This document shows positions 9,786 through 20,588 of a stretch of DNA of 35,106 nt, piece after piece. Location of the stretch: the NCBI GenBank assembly GCA_903772945.1, contig CAICTM010001172.1:1-35106 (forward strand), given 5' to 3'. The DNA is from Seminavis robusta. Taxonomy: Eukaryota; Bacillariophyta; Bacillariophyceae; Naviculales; Naviculaceae. How positions within the stretch are numbered: position 1 is the first letter of the stretch; the number at the start of each line of letters is the position of its first letter. The notes under the pieces are model-generated. The model was not told where the DNA came from and ran no database searches. It saw nothing but the letters and a program-made list of their open reading frames with translations. The position numbers and the translations under genes are program-made.

Positions 9786-11196
9786 TTGATGTATTGGCAG
9801 AGACACCATTCCAAGCTGGTTGTGTCCAAGGCACTCGAAGACATCTGTAGTGAGTGCTATGTGTTTGCCAATCGACACAAGTATTGTGTTACTATCCAAA
9901 AGAAGAATGATGAAGAAGCAGAAAAAGCGCGAGAGAACAACCAAGATGGTACGGCTGAAGAGAAGCTTACGCATGCTGCACAGAAGAGGAAGGAGGAATG
10001 AGAGAAGCTAATGGAGGAACAAGAACAGGCTCTTCTAGAAGTCGCGGAGAATGTCAGAGATGCAAAGAAGCAGCGAGAGTATTACCAGTAGAAGAAGAAA
10101 GAGGCTATCGACTCCAGGGATCTCTACTATCAGCATCGTGACAAGAGATCTCTTTGCTTTGTTGCCAACTATTCTCAAAACATGTTGGTTCCCTCCTTTG
10201 CATTTGAACAACCAGGGGAGACCTACTACTACTCTCCTCTCTCAGCATACTGCTTTGGTGTTATTGATTGCTCTATTGACAAGCTCCATGCATACACCTA
10301 CACAGAAGATCTTGCCAAGAAGGGCTTCCCTCATCGTCCGTCATTTTTGGAAGCAGAAAGTTTGGCGCTTGGAAGATGTTGGATTGGAAGATCCCTACAA
10401 AGAGATCACCTTTGTCTTCGACAACTGCTCTGGACAGAACAAGAATCGAATGGTGTTGCGACTGCTCTTCTTCATGGTGAAGTTGGGCTTCACGAAGGTT
10501 GCTAGAGCTTCTTTTCTTGTCCGTGGCCACACAAAGAATGACTGTGACAGGCTCTTCAACGCCATGAAGAAAGAATACAGGTACTGTCAACGACTGCTGT
10601 TGTTCTTCCCATGCAAACCTGAATACTGATACTGTCTTTCTTCATTCTCTTCTTCTTTGCTTGTTCTCAGAAAGGACAATATCTACAGGCCAGTCGATCT
10701 GTTGCAGTCGATGATGCATGAAAGAGTGGAGCCAGTGTGGTGTCCCTGTGATGCCGATCCTGTTGATGGCACCAACGTGTTCTATGATTGGGAAACTCTC
10801 GAAGATAAGTACATGTATCAGCCAACCAAGATTAAGACGCAACATGTCTTCACCTTCGACATTAACAAAGACAATGGCGACACTCCCATTAAACAGAGTT
10901 CTCACGACAGCAACAAGAAGTACGTGCAGGAGATTGTCCGGCCCGAGTTCCGTGGCAAGGATGCCGCTTTCTGGAAAGCGGCAATCCGTGCCGAGTTAAC
11001 ACCTCTTCCACCTGCTGGCATCCAAGACATCAAGTGGAAAGAGTTGTATGATAAGTGGGGGCCTCTTATTCCAGAAGAGAAGAAAGCTCAGCTTCGCTAC
11101 TACTCGAAGGATCCTGGAGAGGAGCGACGCAACAAAATCAAGGCCAACACTAAGAAGGCGCAAGCAACCAGAAAAGAGCGAACCATCACCAAGTGA
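9786..11196 (+). pseudogene. Transposase-like protein gene (DNCSGQNKN family), disrupted, with a retained intron
   Basis: Frame 1 runs from 9786 (ALEDICSECYVFANRHKY) through a Lys/Glu-rich helix to LVPSFAFEQPGETYYYSPLS and YCFGVIDCSID, with in-frame stops at 9999 (TGA) and 10089 (TAG). A frameshift near 10330-10370 leads into EDPYKEITFVFDNCSGQNKN, RMVLRLLFFMVKLGF and FLVRGHTKNDCDRLFNAMKK. An intron at 10581-10670 (AG/GTACTG ... TTCTCAG/AA) is in phase and joins KKEYR to KDNIYRPVDLL. The second exon ends in a basic tail at 11196. The DN.SGQNKN and GHTK..CD motifs with this spacing mark a transposase-like RNase H-fold family found in repetitive genes of several eukaryotes, which I believe Pfam lists as DUF7869. 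The name is from memory; the motifs are seen directly. The 5' end may be cut by repeat copy B. Confidence 0.7.
10581..10670 (+). other. Intron in the transposase-like pseudogene
   Basis: A 90-nt GT-AG intron. The donor follows gaatacag and the acceptor is a pyrimidine-rich tract ending ttctcag. Removing it keeps the frame across a split Arg codon, while reading through it gives a stop after CKPEY. It shows that the element carries a spliceosomal intron. Confidence 0.75.
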
Positions 11197-11592
11197 ATCT
11201 AGTAGTTATGTTAAAATACCCTATTATACCTTATCTGTTGTTGAGTTTGTGCTATGGTGAGGGCTCTGTTTGGTGCTGTTTTGGTTGACAATGCTGGCTG
11301 GAATACTTGTGAGCTTCATTGTAATGGCTCACTTTTTGTTTCGCGATTTTCTCGACTTCACTTTTTTGGATCCTCCGGACCATGATAGACGGTTCCCGGA
11401 GGAAAACATTCTGACCAGCCTTAAGTATGTTCCAGTTTTGGGCGCAAGCTCCGCTTTCCTCACAGCTCTCTCAACAAGGCGATTATGGAATCTTTGAAGC
11501 GGAAATCCATGAGTGGGAGACTACGTACCGTCGAATAGATCTTGGCCTGCGTTTTGTGGGTGTTCGGCCATCAGATATGATGAGCTCTCAAA
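11197..11592. other. Non-coding spacer
   Basis: A 75-codon plus frame (11270-11497) has no recognisable motif and overlaps nothing conserved. I see no gene here. The stretch separates the 3' ends of two convergent broken genes. Confidence 0.3.
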
Positions 11593-13694
11593 TCATGCCG
11601 GGGTAGCCTGTTCTCTTCGCTTCTGTTCCCCCATTAAGTTGCGTTTACGAATAAATCGTGCGACAGGTGCAAAATGAGCAGAATAGAAGGCACCCAATTC
11701 GTTTTCTCCAATAAGCACGTAGGTGAAGTTGAGATTCTGCTGAGAAGTAGTATTGGGGCCCGCTCCAATCACATTCAAGATGTACAAAACTTCCATCTCG
11801 CGGTGTTGTTCCTTCAGCAGTTTTCCGGCTTTGTTCAGTCCGTGCACAGCTTTTGGGACATCGTTGTTCACCATATCTTGCAGAAGAACAAAGCACTCTC
11901 TGCCATCCGTGTTCTTGGTGACGAAAACACGGTCAACATACGGATGATTCGTCTTGCCTGGACTGTAGTACTTTTCCTTTGAAGGCGAAATCCCTGCTTG
12001 GGTGAGTTCGTATATCTTGCTCTTCCCTTCAGTCTTGAACAGTGAGTCGGTGCTAATGGTCAGATTGTCTGGATACTTGAGACCTCGGAACCACGCTGTT
12101 GACTTCTTTGTACCATCAGGAACAACATGAATTTGGACATCCCTTTTCAGAACTAGCAACTCTTCGGTCACCCGGAAGAGGTCGTAGCTTTCACCAAACT
12201 GTTCCAACGGTGTATGCATATACTCACAGTTGAACATTCTATACAGCGGGGCATTCACGTCAACTTCGTGGTGGTCCCTGTAGATTTTCTTCACGAGTCC
12301 GAAGGCACCACAAACTAAGAGAGGAGGCACAGCCCCCGTGTGATCCAGGAACTCTTCGACCTCATCGATCACTTCCCTTGTTGCCGAAACTCCTCTTTTG
12401 CATTCCGATACAATGAATTCTTTGATTCTTTTTGTGGTGGAGTCTGACACCCGTTGCTTCCATCGGTCGTAGACTTTGCCGACAATTGATTGTACAGTCG
12501 GGGAGTCGAACTCTCCTATCACCCGAGCCGCAAAAACCATAGACCGAAAGTGGAATCCCGCAGAAGAAATTAGCAATGGTATGAGGTCTTCCGCTGGGCG
12601 TCCTCTGCGATATTGTTGCAAGATTACTTCGGCTGTTTGTTCGTTTGGGTGCTCGGGTGTCCAGGTGATCGCAGCTCTTCCATTCGAAGTGAAAAAGGCT
12701 AAGTCTTTCAGAGATGTAATGAACACATAACAGGAACTCTCTTTTGTTTTGTAATATTCAGTGGCAACCGAGGCCAGCTCGGATATGATTTGGCGAACGT
12801 CGGGGGTGTTTACCATCGCCATGACTTCGTCCACTCCAACAAAGATCCCCGAATTTCCTGCAGCTTTGCCAGCTGATGCACAGCAAACTTTCGAAGGATC
12901 GGGTCATCGATGCTTAAGAGAGCTTGGCCGAATGTGTTCCGGAGGATTCTATCAGATGCAGCATGAGGGATCTGGGCTAAACAGAGCAGAATTCTCAACA
13001 AGACTGCGGCCTTTGGATCTTGTTTGTCGGCCTTCAACAATTGCTCCAGGTTGTAGGTGACATATATCCCTGGCATCCCAAGAAGCTTTGGAGCCTCCAA
13101 GAGAAGATGAGACTTTCCACAACCACTGCCAAGATGGATACCAACCACTCGACCAGCTCGATAATCTGCTCGATAATTCGCCTCAATACTCCCCCTTCCG
13201 TTTCTCTTCTGACAATGTCTGCGATACTTTTGTCGATCTCAAGACACTGCTTTTTCAGCAAATTTTTGAGATGCTTGGGTCCTTCCTCGCCTTGCCACGT
13301 CGATTTGATCTTTACAAGATTGCATATTTCATAATCCGGTTTTTCGGCAGTGTCAGCGACGAAGCTTGTGGCAACTTCCACCAACTTGGCCCAAGCCTTG
13401 TCAAACTGGCTGAATTCTATCAATTCCTTCAGTTGCAGCTCTTCGTTATCCACACGTCATTTCTTGCGTTTATTTTCCTTAAGATGATAGACTACCTTGT
13501 CGCTCAGTCAATGGAACATAGGCCATTGAATGTTGTTGTCATCGTACAATTCAGTGTATTGTCCTTCGAAGTCCACGCTGAGCTTCCTCAACCACGCCTC
13601 AAGATCAGTTTGATCATCGAGCACCCTCTTTTGCACATTATTTTCGTCTCGATTCTGGATTATCTTTGCTCCCCTCCATAGATGTTGTCGCCAT
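11593..13694 (-). pseudogene. P-loop NTPase of Crinkler/RHS-like type with nuclease-like C-terminus, multiply disrupted
   Basis: Reading from ATG 13694, the N-terminal region has a frameshift near 13655 and two in-frame TGA stops around 13518 and 13458. It continues through a helical region to IIEQIIELVEW. A shift near 13150 leads to VVGIHLGSGCGKSHLL, a Walker A motif, and another near 12850 to GIFVGVDEVM, a Walker B motif. YVFITSL (sensor-like strand) and SSAGFHFRSMVF follow. The last 200 residues are open to 11593 and include PYVDRVFVTK then CFVLLQDM, reminiscent of a PD-(D/E)XK nuclease core in which the final Lys is Met. Walker A, Walker B, sensor and a C-terminal restriction-like fold is the arrangement described for Crinkler/RHS-type proteins. 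That family name is inference. Four or more breaks make it a pseudogene unless several are sequencing errors. Confidence 0.55.
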
Positions 13695-13822
13695 TATGAT
13701 TGTGTTCTTATCAAGGCTACTAGCTATTAATACCGTAAGGTCCATGTCTTGGCTGTCTTGGTGTGCTGTTCAGGTTTTGATTGAAGTATCAGTTTTGATT
13801 GGGGGCATTACAGTCAACACTC

Positions 13823-14642
13823 ACTTAAGGTGGACCTCAATTTTGATAAGCCAGCTCCAGTCTGCGCACGTACTCTGATATGTTTCGCACAAATGTTTTG
13901 TATAAATTAGGGAATTTGGAATCTTCAACGTACAGAAATTTGCCGGATTCTTTTCAATTCATTCGAGCCATAAATTCCAGCTTATTTCGTTAAGTAATAT
14001 CGTCTGACCACGCGCGTCGGCTATGGTATAACAGACGATTTCGCTCATGTTTTGGCCGTTTGGAGACCTTGGTGACGCGCTCTATAGTAAAACAGTACAA
14101 TAACACGGTTCAGCCAATATTTGCATTCAAACGATTGAAAAAGCAAGATTCCGTTGTCGAAACAAACAACAAAGGAACAACCGACAACCATCGATCAATC
14201 AGATCCCCTGTTAGTGACCTCATTATCTCAGTTGCTGCTGGTAGTATGGCCCTGCAACCAAAGCTTTATCGCTTCCATATACTGTAAGGAAGAGAGTAGG
14301 CATTGGTTGTGGGGCCATACTACCAGCAGCCATCGAGATCTAAGGGCTTCGTGCAGCCGATCCGAAGAATCGTCACACCTGCTGTCGGGTCGATTCCGGA
14401 TAACAGGTGGGTGAAATACCGGGCAAAGCTCGCCTACTACCCCTCGCCGATACTATTACACAACGATTGTGTATAGTCAAAAGGCGGATCGATCGAGCTA
14501 TCAGCTATTCCAGCACGCCTTTAGCCTCAGATGTCGATTGTTGTTGTTCCCTCGATAGCACTAGTTGAAATAAATAAATAAATAAATAGAAAACATTAAC
14601 AGCCGCGCGCTGGCTTATCACATTTGGGCGTCCACCTTAAGT
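13823..14642. mobile_element. Non-autonomous element with terminal inverted repeats, about 820 bp
   Basis: The left end, 13823-13855, begins ACTTAAGGTGGAC and ends TGATAAGCCAGC. The right end, 14609-14642, is its inverted counterpart: GCTGGCTTATCA ... GTCCACCTTAAGT. The outer 13 bp and inner 12 bp match exactly, with 8-9 variable bases between them. The interior has no convincing ORF. It contains a cruciform-forming inverted repeat (14225-14339) and a short AAAT microsatellite (14568-14588). This fits a MITE or other non-autonomous DNA transposon. No clean target-site duplication is visible at the ends given, so the exact termini may lie a few bases out. Confidence 0.6.
14225..14339. repeat. 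Inverted repeat, 37-bp arms, 41-bp loop
   Basis: Arms 14225-14261 and 14303-14339 match at about 32 of 37 positions. The core GCTGCTGGTAGTATGGCC pairs with GGCCATACTACCAGCAGC without mismatch. It lies inside the element with terminal inverted repeats at 13823-14642. Confidence 0.85.
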
Positions 14643-17398
14643 TCCGTTTTCTTAAGTTCCATTACTCTCAAAGTTTCTCCCGGAAAAATGTAAAACTATG
14701 TTCAATTTCACACTTACGAAACCAATTTCGCAGCCTCTGAAGCTGTAAAAAAACGTTGTGTCACATGTCCGGACCCAAATAATGTACATCGTGCTCGCGA
14801 CTCGGCAGCTCTAGAGGAGACCAATGGTCAAAAGAAGTGCAACAAGCGACGAACTCCGTCGAACGCCAATGACCAGAGAACACAAGGTGTCAATGACGAA
14901 TTTGCCACCACGTCCAAAAAGAAGTTATCTCCCTTGTTAGAATTTTGTTAGAGTCTTCTACTTAAATAATTGCAGATTCGTTATTAAACGGACCGTTGAG
15001 TCACCTAACTATTAATACTGCCAACCTCTGGAATCAGTCCATAAGTTCCCATAAGTAATCAGGTTGCCAGACTTGAGAAAAGCAAGACAGCCAGATTTAA
15101 GCACTCGAGTACTGAGTATGCCAGCTGTAGTCCAAGACTTAGTGTCCGAGTCCATTCTCAAGAGTGCTGGTGATTTATTTATTGATTTTTATTGCCGCAA
15201 GTCTGGGAGCTGTCTCTTTGCAATTGCTAATTGCTACTAGTACTAATAGTCTAGCTAGGGGTCTGTCGTCTGTCGCCCCGAAACATTCTTGCAGCACCTT
15301 GAAGAGTATGTGAACATGATGTATGTATGTGAACAGTCAACAGGTATTTAATAATTTCGTGGCAGCCATAGACTTTGTGTGGAGCACTACTTTACACCGC
15401 CAAGGAGAAAGTGGGACTTATTTTTTGTTCAAAGGCTTAAAGAAAAGAAGTGTTTCGCTGACACGTATTTGGAAAGCTAGTCGAAATCGTACCGTAAAAT
15501 GCATACATCATACTGTACATCGTCATAAGAAAAGAACCTTCCAGATAGATCATTTCGAAAGGGAAATCCAAGACTTAATTAGCTGTTCAAAAACGGGAAC
15601 GGAGGACTGTCGATTGTGGATTTGCTGTTCTCTGTTGACAAAACCCGTAAAGAGTAGATTTATTGAAAAGAAGTCCGAAGTGCTCGAATCTTGAAAGCAA
15701 AAGCCTCATTACTTAAGTTATTCTATCAGAATCTTGGAAACCTTCATTTTCCCTTATCAAATAAATGGTTTAAGAGGGGATTCCTCTTCACCACGTCAGC
15801 GACATCCTCTGCAGCAACAATTTTGCGGAACATGAAAAGTCAAAAAGGCAGCAGGGACGCCGAGCCGTACACAGTGTACTGTTCGATGGTCATCATGGTG
15901 CAATTCTGCAGTACTGCTACTAGCTAGTACATGTAGCTAGCTACACTTGAGAGGGGTGTCAGGCAAGTTGGTGGTTGGAGGCACTCGGGGTACAACTGCA
16001 GCAGTACACTCCAACAACAAACATCCCTCAATCACAGAGCCCAATTGCTGGCTCCAGCAGCTGCCCAGTTTCTACCGGTACTGGCTAGCTAGTCTTTAGC
16101 TAGTACTATTTAGCCACTATGTGCCCAGGAGATGATTTCCAACTACTATTAATAGGAAGGTTGCTATTGGGGCTTGGAGGTTGATTTGACCCGCACCGCA
16201 CTCACGCTGCAGCGCTGCAGTTCACAGCTTGTTGGTAGACCCAAAAAGCCAACAAGTGAAAGGAGGTGCACCACCTGTGCAAACGACAGCAAACGTAACA
16301 TTTTCATAGTTTCATTAGGGTTGCTAGTCAGCAGGAGGCAGCATAAAGTGGAATGGGAATCTGCATACAGCGTACATGTGTGTGACTATCTGAAATTGAT
16401 TTGATTGAATCGAATCATTCGCCTGGATCAATTTCTGAATTTGGTTAGTCATTCGATTGTGATTGGAGAGATTCATTCATCATTTGCACCATTTTCCACT
16501 TTTAATAAGAAACGCTCATTTCATTGAAAAGATGTAGAATGGACGAAATCTCTACCTCTGAAAGTTCAGAAAGCAACCCTCTAAACATTTAGAGGTTGGT
16601 GTCTGATTTGACAACAGGAAGTGTGCTGAATTATCAGCAAAGCTTCGAATTTTAGGTACGTTATCTACAAGTAAAAGTGCAGAGGCTTTCTGGCGAATTA
16701 TTTGAACAGTATGCTTGTGGCCTGATTTCCCCCTTGCTGGTTCAACAGCTATCTAGCCACCGGTAGCTAGCTAGATGCTAGGCTGCTTGTTTCCACTTAA
16801 GTTACGGCAGAACAATAACAGGGGGCCACTGAGTAGCGGTACATGGCATCAGAGATACCGGCATGCACTGAACCTTGGGGTAAGAGAAAGGAAAAGTGCT
16901 GAGTGGAAATAGACTTACCATTGCCAAGGAAAGTTCTATGATAGCTGCATTAGCAAGACTTTGTGCTGTTGCTACCGGTCAGCTTGTTGCTGCCAGCAAG
17001 CCTGAGCCGTGGTTTGGCCGCCAATGCAGTTGCACGACCACAGACCGGTACTAATATCCCCATCGCTGCTCCCGACAAACAATTCAAATTGCTCCAACAG
17101 CTCTGCGAACCCGCGATTTTGGGGTCCAGCCTTTGGCGGCTGGATGAGCCAACAACAACCGCGCTGCTTCTCAACGGACTCCTTGCAGATTTGCGTCCCA
17201 GATGACAAACCTAATCCCACGACCCTAAACGCGGGAATCGCCCAACGAGCCCGCCAATCTTGGCATCGCCAGCCGGCCACAACGGAACCAACCAACCCAA
17301 TCACAACAAAATCGATGAATGGGAAAGGACGTTAGTTTCAAGTCACATTTTCCCGACTAACGAGAAAGCAACCACATCAACCAAGAACACTTGCAGCC
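14643..17398. other. Long gene-poor stretch with weak open frames
   Basis: No gene can be supported. One frame without ATG (about 14693-14949) is open for some 85 codons and reads KKRCVTCPDPNNVHRARD, then LEETNGQKKCNKRRTPSN; it could be a lost exon. A 123-codon frame at 15323-15694 and a 76-codon frame at 16174-16404 have no known motif. (TAGC)n runs occur at 15934, 16084 and 16764, and a TACCGGTA palindrome at 16073-16080. A short hairpin lies at 16574-16598. The last 100 bp probably hold the promoter and leader of the gene at 17399. Confidence 0.4.
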
Positions 17399-17980
17399 AT
17401 GTGCAAAGTAACAAACGCTCCCCTCAAGCCCAGAAAGGCTGTTGCGGCCCCAAAGACTCCAAGGAAAGTTCGATTCGGCTATGTTCAGGCCAAGGTGTTC
17501 CATCAGCGCTTGTCGAGCGCGGAAAAGAAATCAATATGGTACTGTGGGAAAGACTACAAAGCGATGAACAAGCAAGTCCATCGGGATCTGAGAAAAGAGC
17601 TGTGTTATGGATTTGATCCCAACGATATCGAGCGAACGTGGCGGGGTCTGGAACACATCAGGGAAGGCGTTCCAAACGTCAAGTTGGAAAGGCGCAGAAA
17701 CTTTGTTCGATCATTGCTGCACCTCCACAAGAAACAGGGCGTCCGAGACCCTGAACAACTTGGCGCGATTGCAGCTGCACACAGTAGCATCGACCAAATA
17801 CGAGCCCAGCAGTTTGCTGACTACGACGCATACGAAGCATCGTGTGTTTACTACGAGAAGCGATGCTACACTTGGTGTCCCATAGAGTCAACAGCCGAAG
17901 ACTACAAGGAATTTTGCAACATCCCAAGGACCAAAAGTTTCAAGCCCAATCGAACCGTTTTGACGGCTCGTGCTATCTAG
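17399..17980 (+). CDS. Lineage-specific family protein, paralogue A (193 aa)
   Basis: Starts at ATG 17399 and ends at TAG 17978-17980, intronless. After a basic N-terminus come VRFG (residues 24-27), IWY and DY in IWYCGKDYKAM (46-56), a RGLE motif (82-85), a basic block with NFVRSLLHLHKKQ (101-113), and IRAQQFADYDAYEAS (124-138). The same blocks in the same order and spacing appear in the minus-strand gene at 18999-19607, so the two are paralogues. From memory, proteins with a V-F-G strand, an IWY-x-DY helix, RGLE and a basic helix are numerous in diatom genomes and have no assigned function. There is no signal peptide or membrane segment; high basic charge would suit a nuclear or nucleic-acid-bound protein, which is inference. 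Confidence 0.75.
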   Translation: MCKVTNAPLKPRKAVAAPKTPRKVRFGYVQAKVFHQRLSSAEKKSIWYCGKDYKAMNKQVHRDLRKELCYGFDPNDIERTWRGLEHIREGVPNVKLERRRNFVRSLLHLHKKQGVRDPEQLGAIAAAHSSIDQIRAQQFADYDAYEASCVYYEKRCYTWCPIESTAEDYKEFCNIPRTKSFKPNRTVLTARAI

Positions 17981-18998
17981 ACCTTTGGGATTTGTACAAC
18001 ATATGTTGGGGACCATGCCATTCAAGAAACTTTTGCTGGCTTTGTATATATCACACAGGTAAACTATCCAAACAGGTACTCTATTTGTAGTAACACCAGT
18101 AGCCCCTCCCTCCAAATCACAACGTTGGACAAGCCCACCACCTATTATAGTTAGCAAATAGATTCTGGGTACTACATGCGGTTGTTTGATTCCAAACGCT
18201 GCGGGAGTATCATTTTGCGAAGGTCCGCCGCCGTACCATCCAACCCGTCGCACAGACACCAGCATTGGAATTTGTCTACTACTGGTACCGTAGCTGGTGC
18301 ATTTGCGTCTAGCTCCTGCTTAGTTGGTTCGATGCAGTCAACAAGGGTTGCTTGGTTAACTTGCCTTGACAAGGTTGGATAACATGGTGCTACCTTCCTG
18401 CTGACATAAAATTTGCCCAGCAGCAACAGTTGTCGCGGCAGTCTCTCGAAGCTGTATGCCGTACTGTCCAGGTCAAGCCAAGCCAATACCGGCATTCCTT
18501 CTGGGTAATAGTAGTTCCATTTACCGTTGGCAATGATTGTTGGTTGTAGTTGTTGGCGCCTTTGTCTTGGGATTGGACAAAATATCATCTCTTGGAGGTG
18601 GTGTCTTTAACGGCTAACTGGGAAAATTGTCGTGAAACGTCTGAATTCGTGCTTGAAGGACGATCGAATATTCGACCTTCTGCTCAACCAACCAATGACA
18701 CGCTCAATGCCATCGGTTGAAAGCTGGCTACAGATAGCTATTAAAAAGAACCGGAAGGCAGAACTAGACTACGATAGCTTGAAGACGAGTAATCATGTGT
18801 GCAAAAATTCTTGCTATTGTTTATGAATAAATATGAAGGTTTGCTGATTGCAAATGGTGCCCGGTTCTTAAAATTCTGCTTGTGTTGTTCGAAGACTGCG
18901 GATACAGCGTTGCAAAGCCCCGGAAGTGTTTCTTATGAAGGTGTGAGTGAGTGTGCGCCAAGGAAATCGAGGAACGACTTCTTCTCTTCCTAGTGATT
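17981..18998. other. Spacer between the convergent paralogues
   Basis: Holds both 3' flanks. A 138-codon minus frame (18172-18588, ATG at 18588) is the longest open frame but shows no motif, and its plus-strand overlap is equally open, so I do not call it a gene. Nothing else is recognised. Confidence 0.35.
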
Positions 18999-19607
18999 CT
19001 AGGCGATGGGAGGTACGATGATCCTTTCCCCGCGACGTGCCCCAATGGTCGCCTTGGGTACATTGTCAAACTCTTCAAATGCCTCCATTGCCATGACATC
19101 GCGGTGGGGCTGAAACAATCTCGATTCGTTGTGCACCTTGTAGGCTTCGTAAGCATCATAATCGGCAATGTACTGTGCACGGCTTTGGTCGTGTCCACTG
19201 AGAGAAAGAGCCAGCGAGCGTAGTTCGTCCGAATTCGTAACCTTCATGTTTCTGTGCGTGTGAAGAAAGTAGTCCACAAAGTAGCGACGGCGATGTCTTT
19301 TGGAATGCATTGGACCGCTCAGCAGAGACTCTAGTCCACGGACGCAGAGGTCCTCACTTGGTTTTCTGTCCATATATTGATGTTTGCTTCTGTGCATGGC
19401 CACAGAGCCACGCAGGTCGGCTTGGATATCGGACTGAATCCTTTTGTAGTCTTCGGCTTTGTACCAAACCCTGCTCCTCTCCTTTTCACTCATGTTGGCG
19501 TTGTACAAGCGGCAGGTATTACGACCAAAGCTCACACCTTGCTTTCTTCGAATCCTCTTTTTCAATGGAAGAGTGGAACCTCCGTCTTGACGTCTCTTGT
19601 GCATCAT
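18999..19607 (-). CDS. Lineage-specific family protein, paralogue B (202 aa)
   Basis: Starts at ATG 19607; a second Met follows immediately. A basic N-terminus (KKRIRRKQ) leads to VSFG (residues 25-28), VWYKAEDYKRI (47-57), a CVRGLES block (88-94), a very basic HSKRHRRRYFVDYFLHTHRN block (101-120), and RAQYIADYDAYEAYK (143-157). All five blocks align with paralogue A at 17399-17980 in order. Overall identity is low outside them, so the duplication is old or has diverged fast. The two genes point towards each other across about 1 kb. Function is unknown. No targeting signal is visible, and the arginine run could serve as a nuclear localisation signal. Confidence 0.75.
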   Translation of the reverse strand: MMHKRRQDGGSTLPLKKRIRRKQGVSFGRNTCRLYNANMSEKERSRVWYKAEDYKRIQSDIQADLRGSVAMHRSKHQYMDRKPSEDLCVRGLESLLSGPMHSKRHRRRYFVDYFLHTHRNMKVTNSDELRSLALSLSGHDQSRAQYIADYDAYEAYKVHNESRLFQPHRDVMAMEAFEEFDNVPKATIGARRGERIIVPPIA

Positions 19608-20588
19608 CGTTTCTTTCAGTTTTGGCTAGCGAGGCAGCAACAACAGTAATAATAATATAGAAATGGAAAGGCCAACTTTAGTATGAGAATATTGTTGTTG
19701 TTGTGAGCTTTTGAAATGGCATTTGTGTTGCTTTCGTGTGTTCCGACCGTGCATGCAGGCTTCCTTTACCACGAATGCTCTTTGCACAAATTTTTGCCAA
19801 ATGCGTTGCGAGGGACAAAATCCTCGAAGAGTCTCCTTCCCGTGGGAGTGTGCTGTTCAGCAGGGCTCACACGAATGATTCAATCCCAATCGCCAAGGAG
19901 CGCTGGGAAGAGATGGTGGATCCATTGTGTACGATCGTATTTAAAATGGTACCGGTACAGTACTGGTGACGGAAGCGGTACATGAAGCAACTCCGCGCAC
20001 CTACAAACGGAGCTCGGTTCCGTGTTGTTCTGGTTTTGCTTGAATTCGGCAAGAAGACCAAACTGTTCCCCGCTGGTTCACAGTTACGCCAATCGCTGAA
20101 TGATCGCAATTGGAGCATGGACACGGCTTCGGCGTGTCTTTCGACATCAACGCTTGGATACGGTAGCTTCAAGGGTTCTCGGTCGGTTACTCCCGTAACC
20201 ACTCTTTTCTGGTGAATTCCCGAAGGAAAACGGGCCACTGGTGGGGAACCAGGATCTCTACAGCCAGGTGATGCTAGGTATCTGTTCCTTCGGAATTGTG
20301 CAGCCCCAATCCTCGCTCTGTTTTCCTTCCTGTACAATAATGATATGCTCAACTGCAACAGTATGACGGGTAGTACCGATACGTTGATGGTCAGCCAATG
20401 CCACCGTGCAGCAAGCACAGAGGTATAAAGCGAGCGACCAGTGATCTAACGTTAGTGTCTAGAGGTAGAACTCAACAATTTTCGATATGATGACCTTGTG
20501 TTGGTGCGCAACATGCCCTGTTGGCTGTGCTTATTAGTTAGGGTCATGGACTGGCAGCAAAAATTCACCCCTTGTACGAGACCGATGA
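19608..20588. other. Intergenic, with an unexplained open frame
   Basis: One plus-strand frame is open from 19736 to 20215 except for a single TGA at 19967. It includes AQIFAKCVARDKILEESPSR, AKERWEEMVDPLC and FRVVLVLLEFGKKTKLFPAG. The minus strand is also open for 183 codons (19867-20418, non-ATG start). One of these may be a relic gene; neither is recognisable. A TACCGGTA palindrome lies at 19950-19957. Confidence 0.3.

Noticed and set aside
11270..11497. 75-codon frame with a hydrophobic start
   Set aside because: Too short, without motif, in a spacer between two broken genes; likely chance.
14568..14588. AAAT microsatellite
   Set aside because: Ordinary simple repeat; no sign of function beyond lying in the terminal-repeat element.
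15323..15694. 123-codon frame in the gene-poor stretch
   Set aside because: Basic, irregular composition with no motif or neighbour to support it.
18172..18588. 138-codon minus frame between the convergent paralogues
   Set aside because: No motif, no homologous feature in the paralogous flank, and the opposite strand is open as well.
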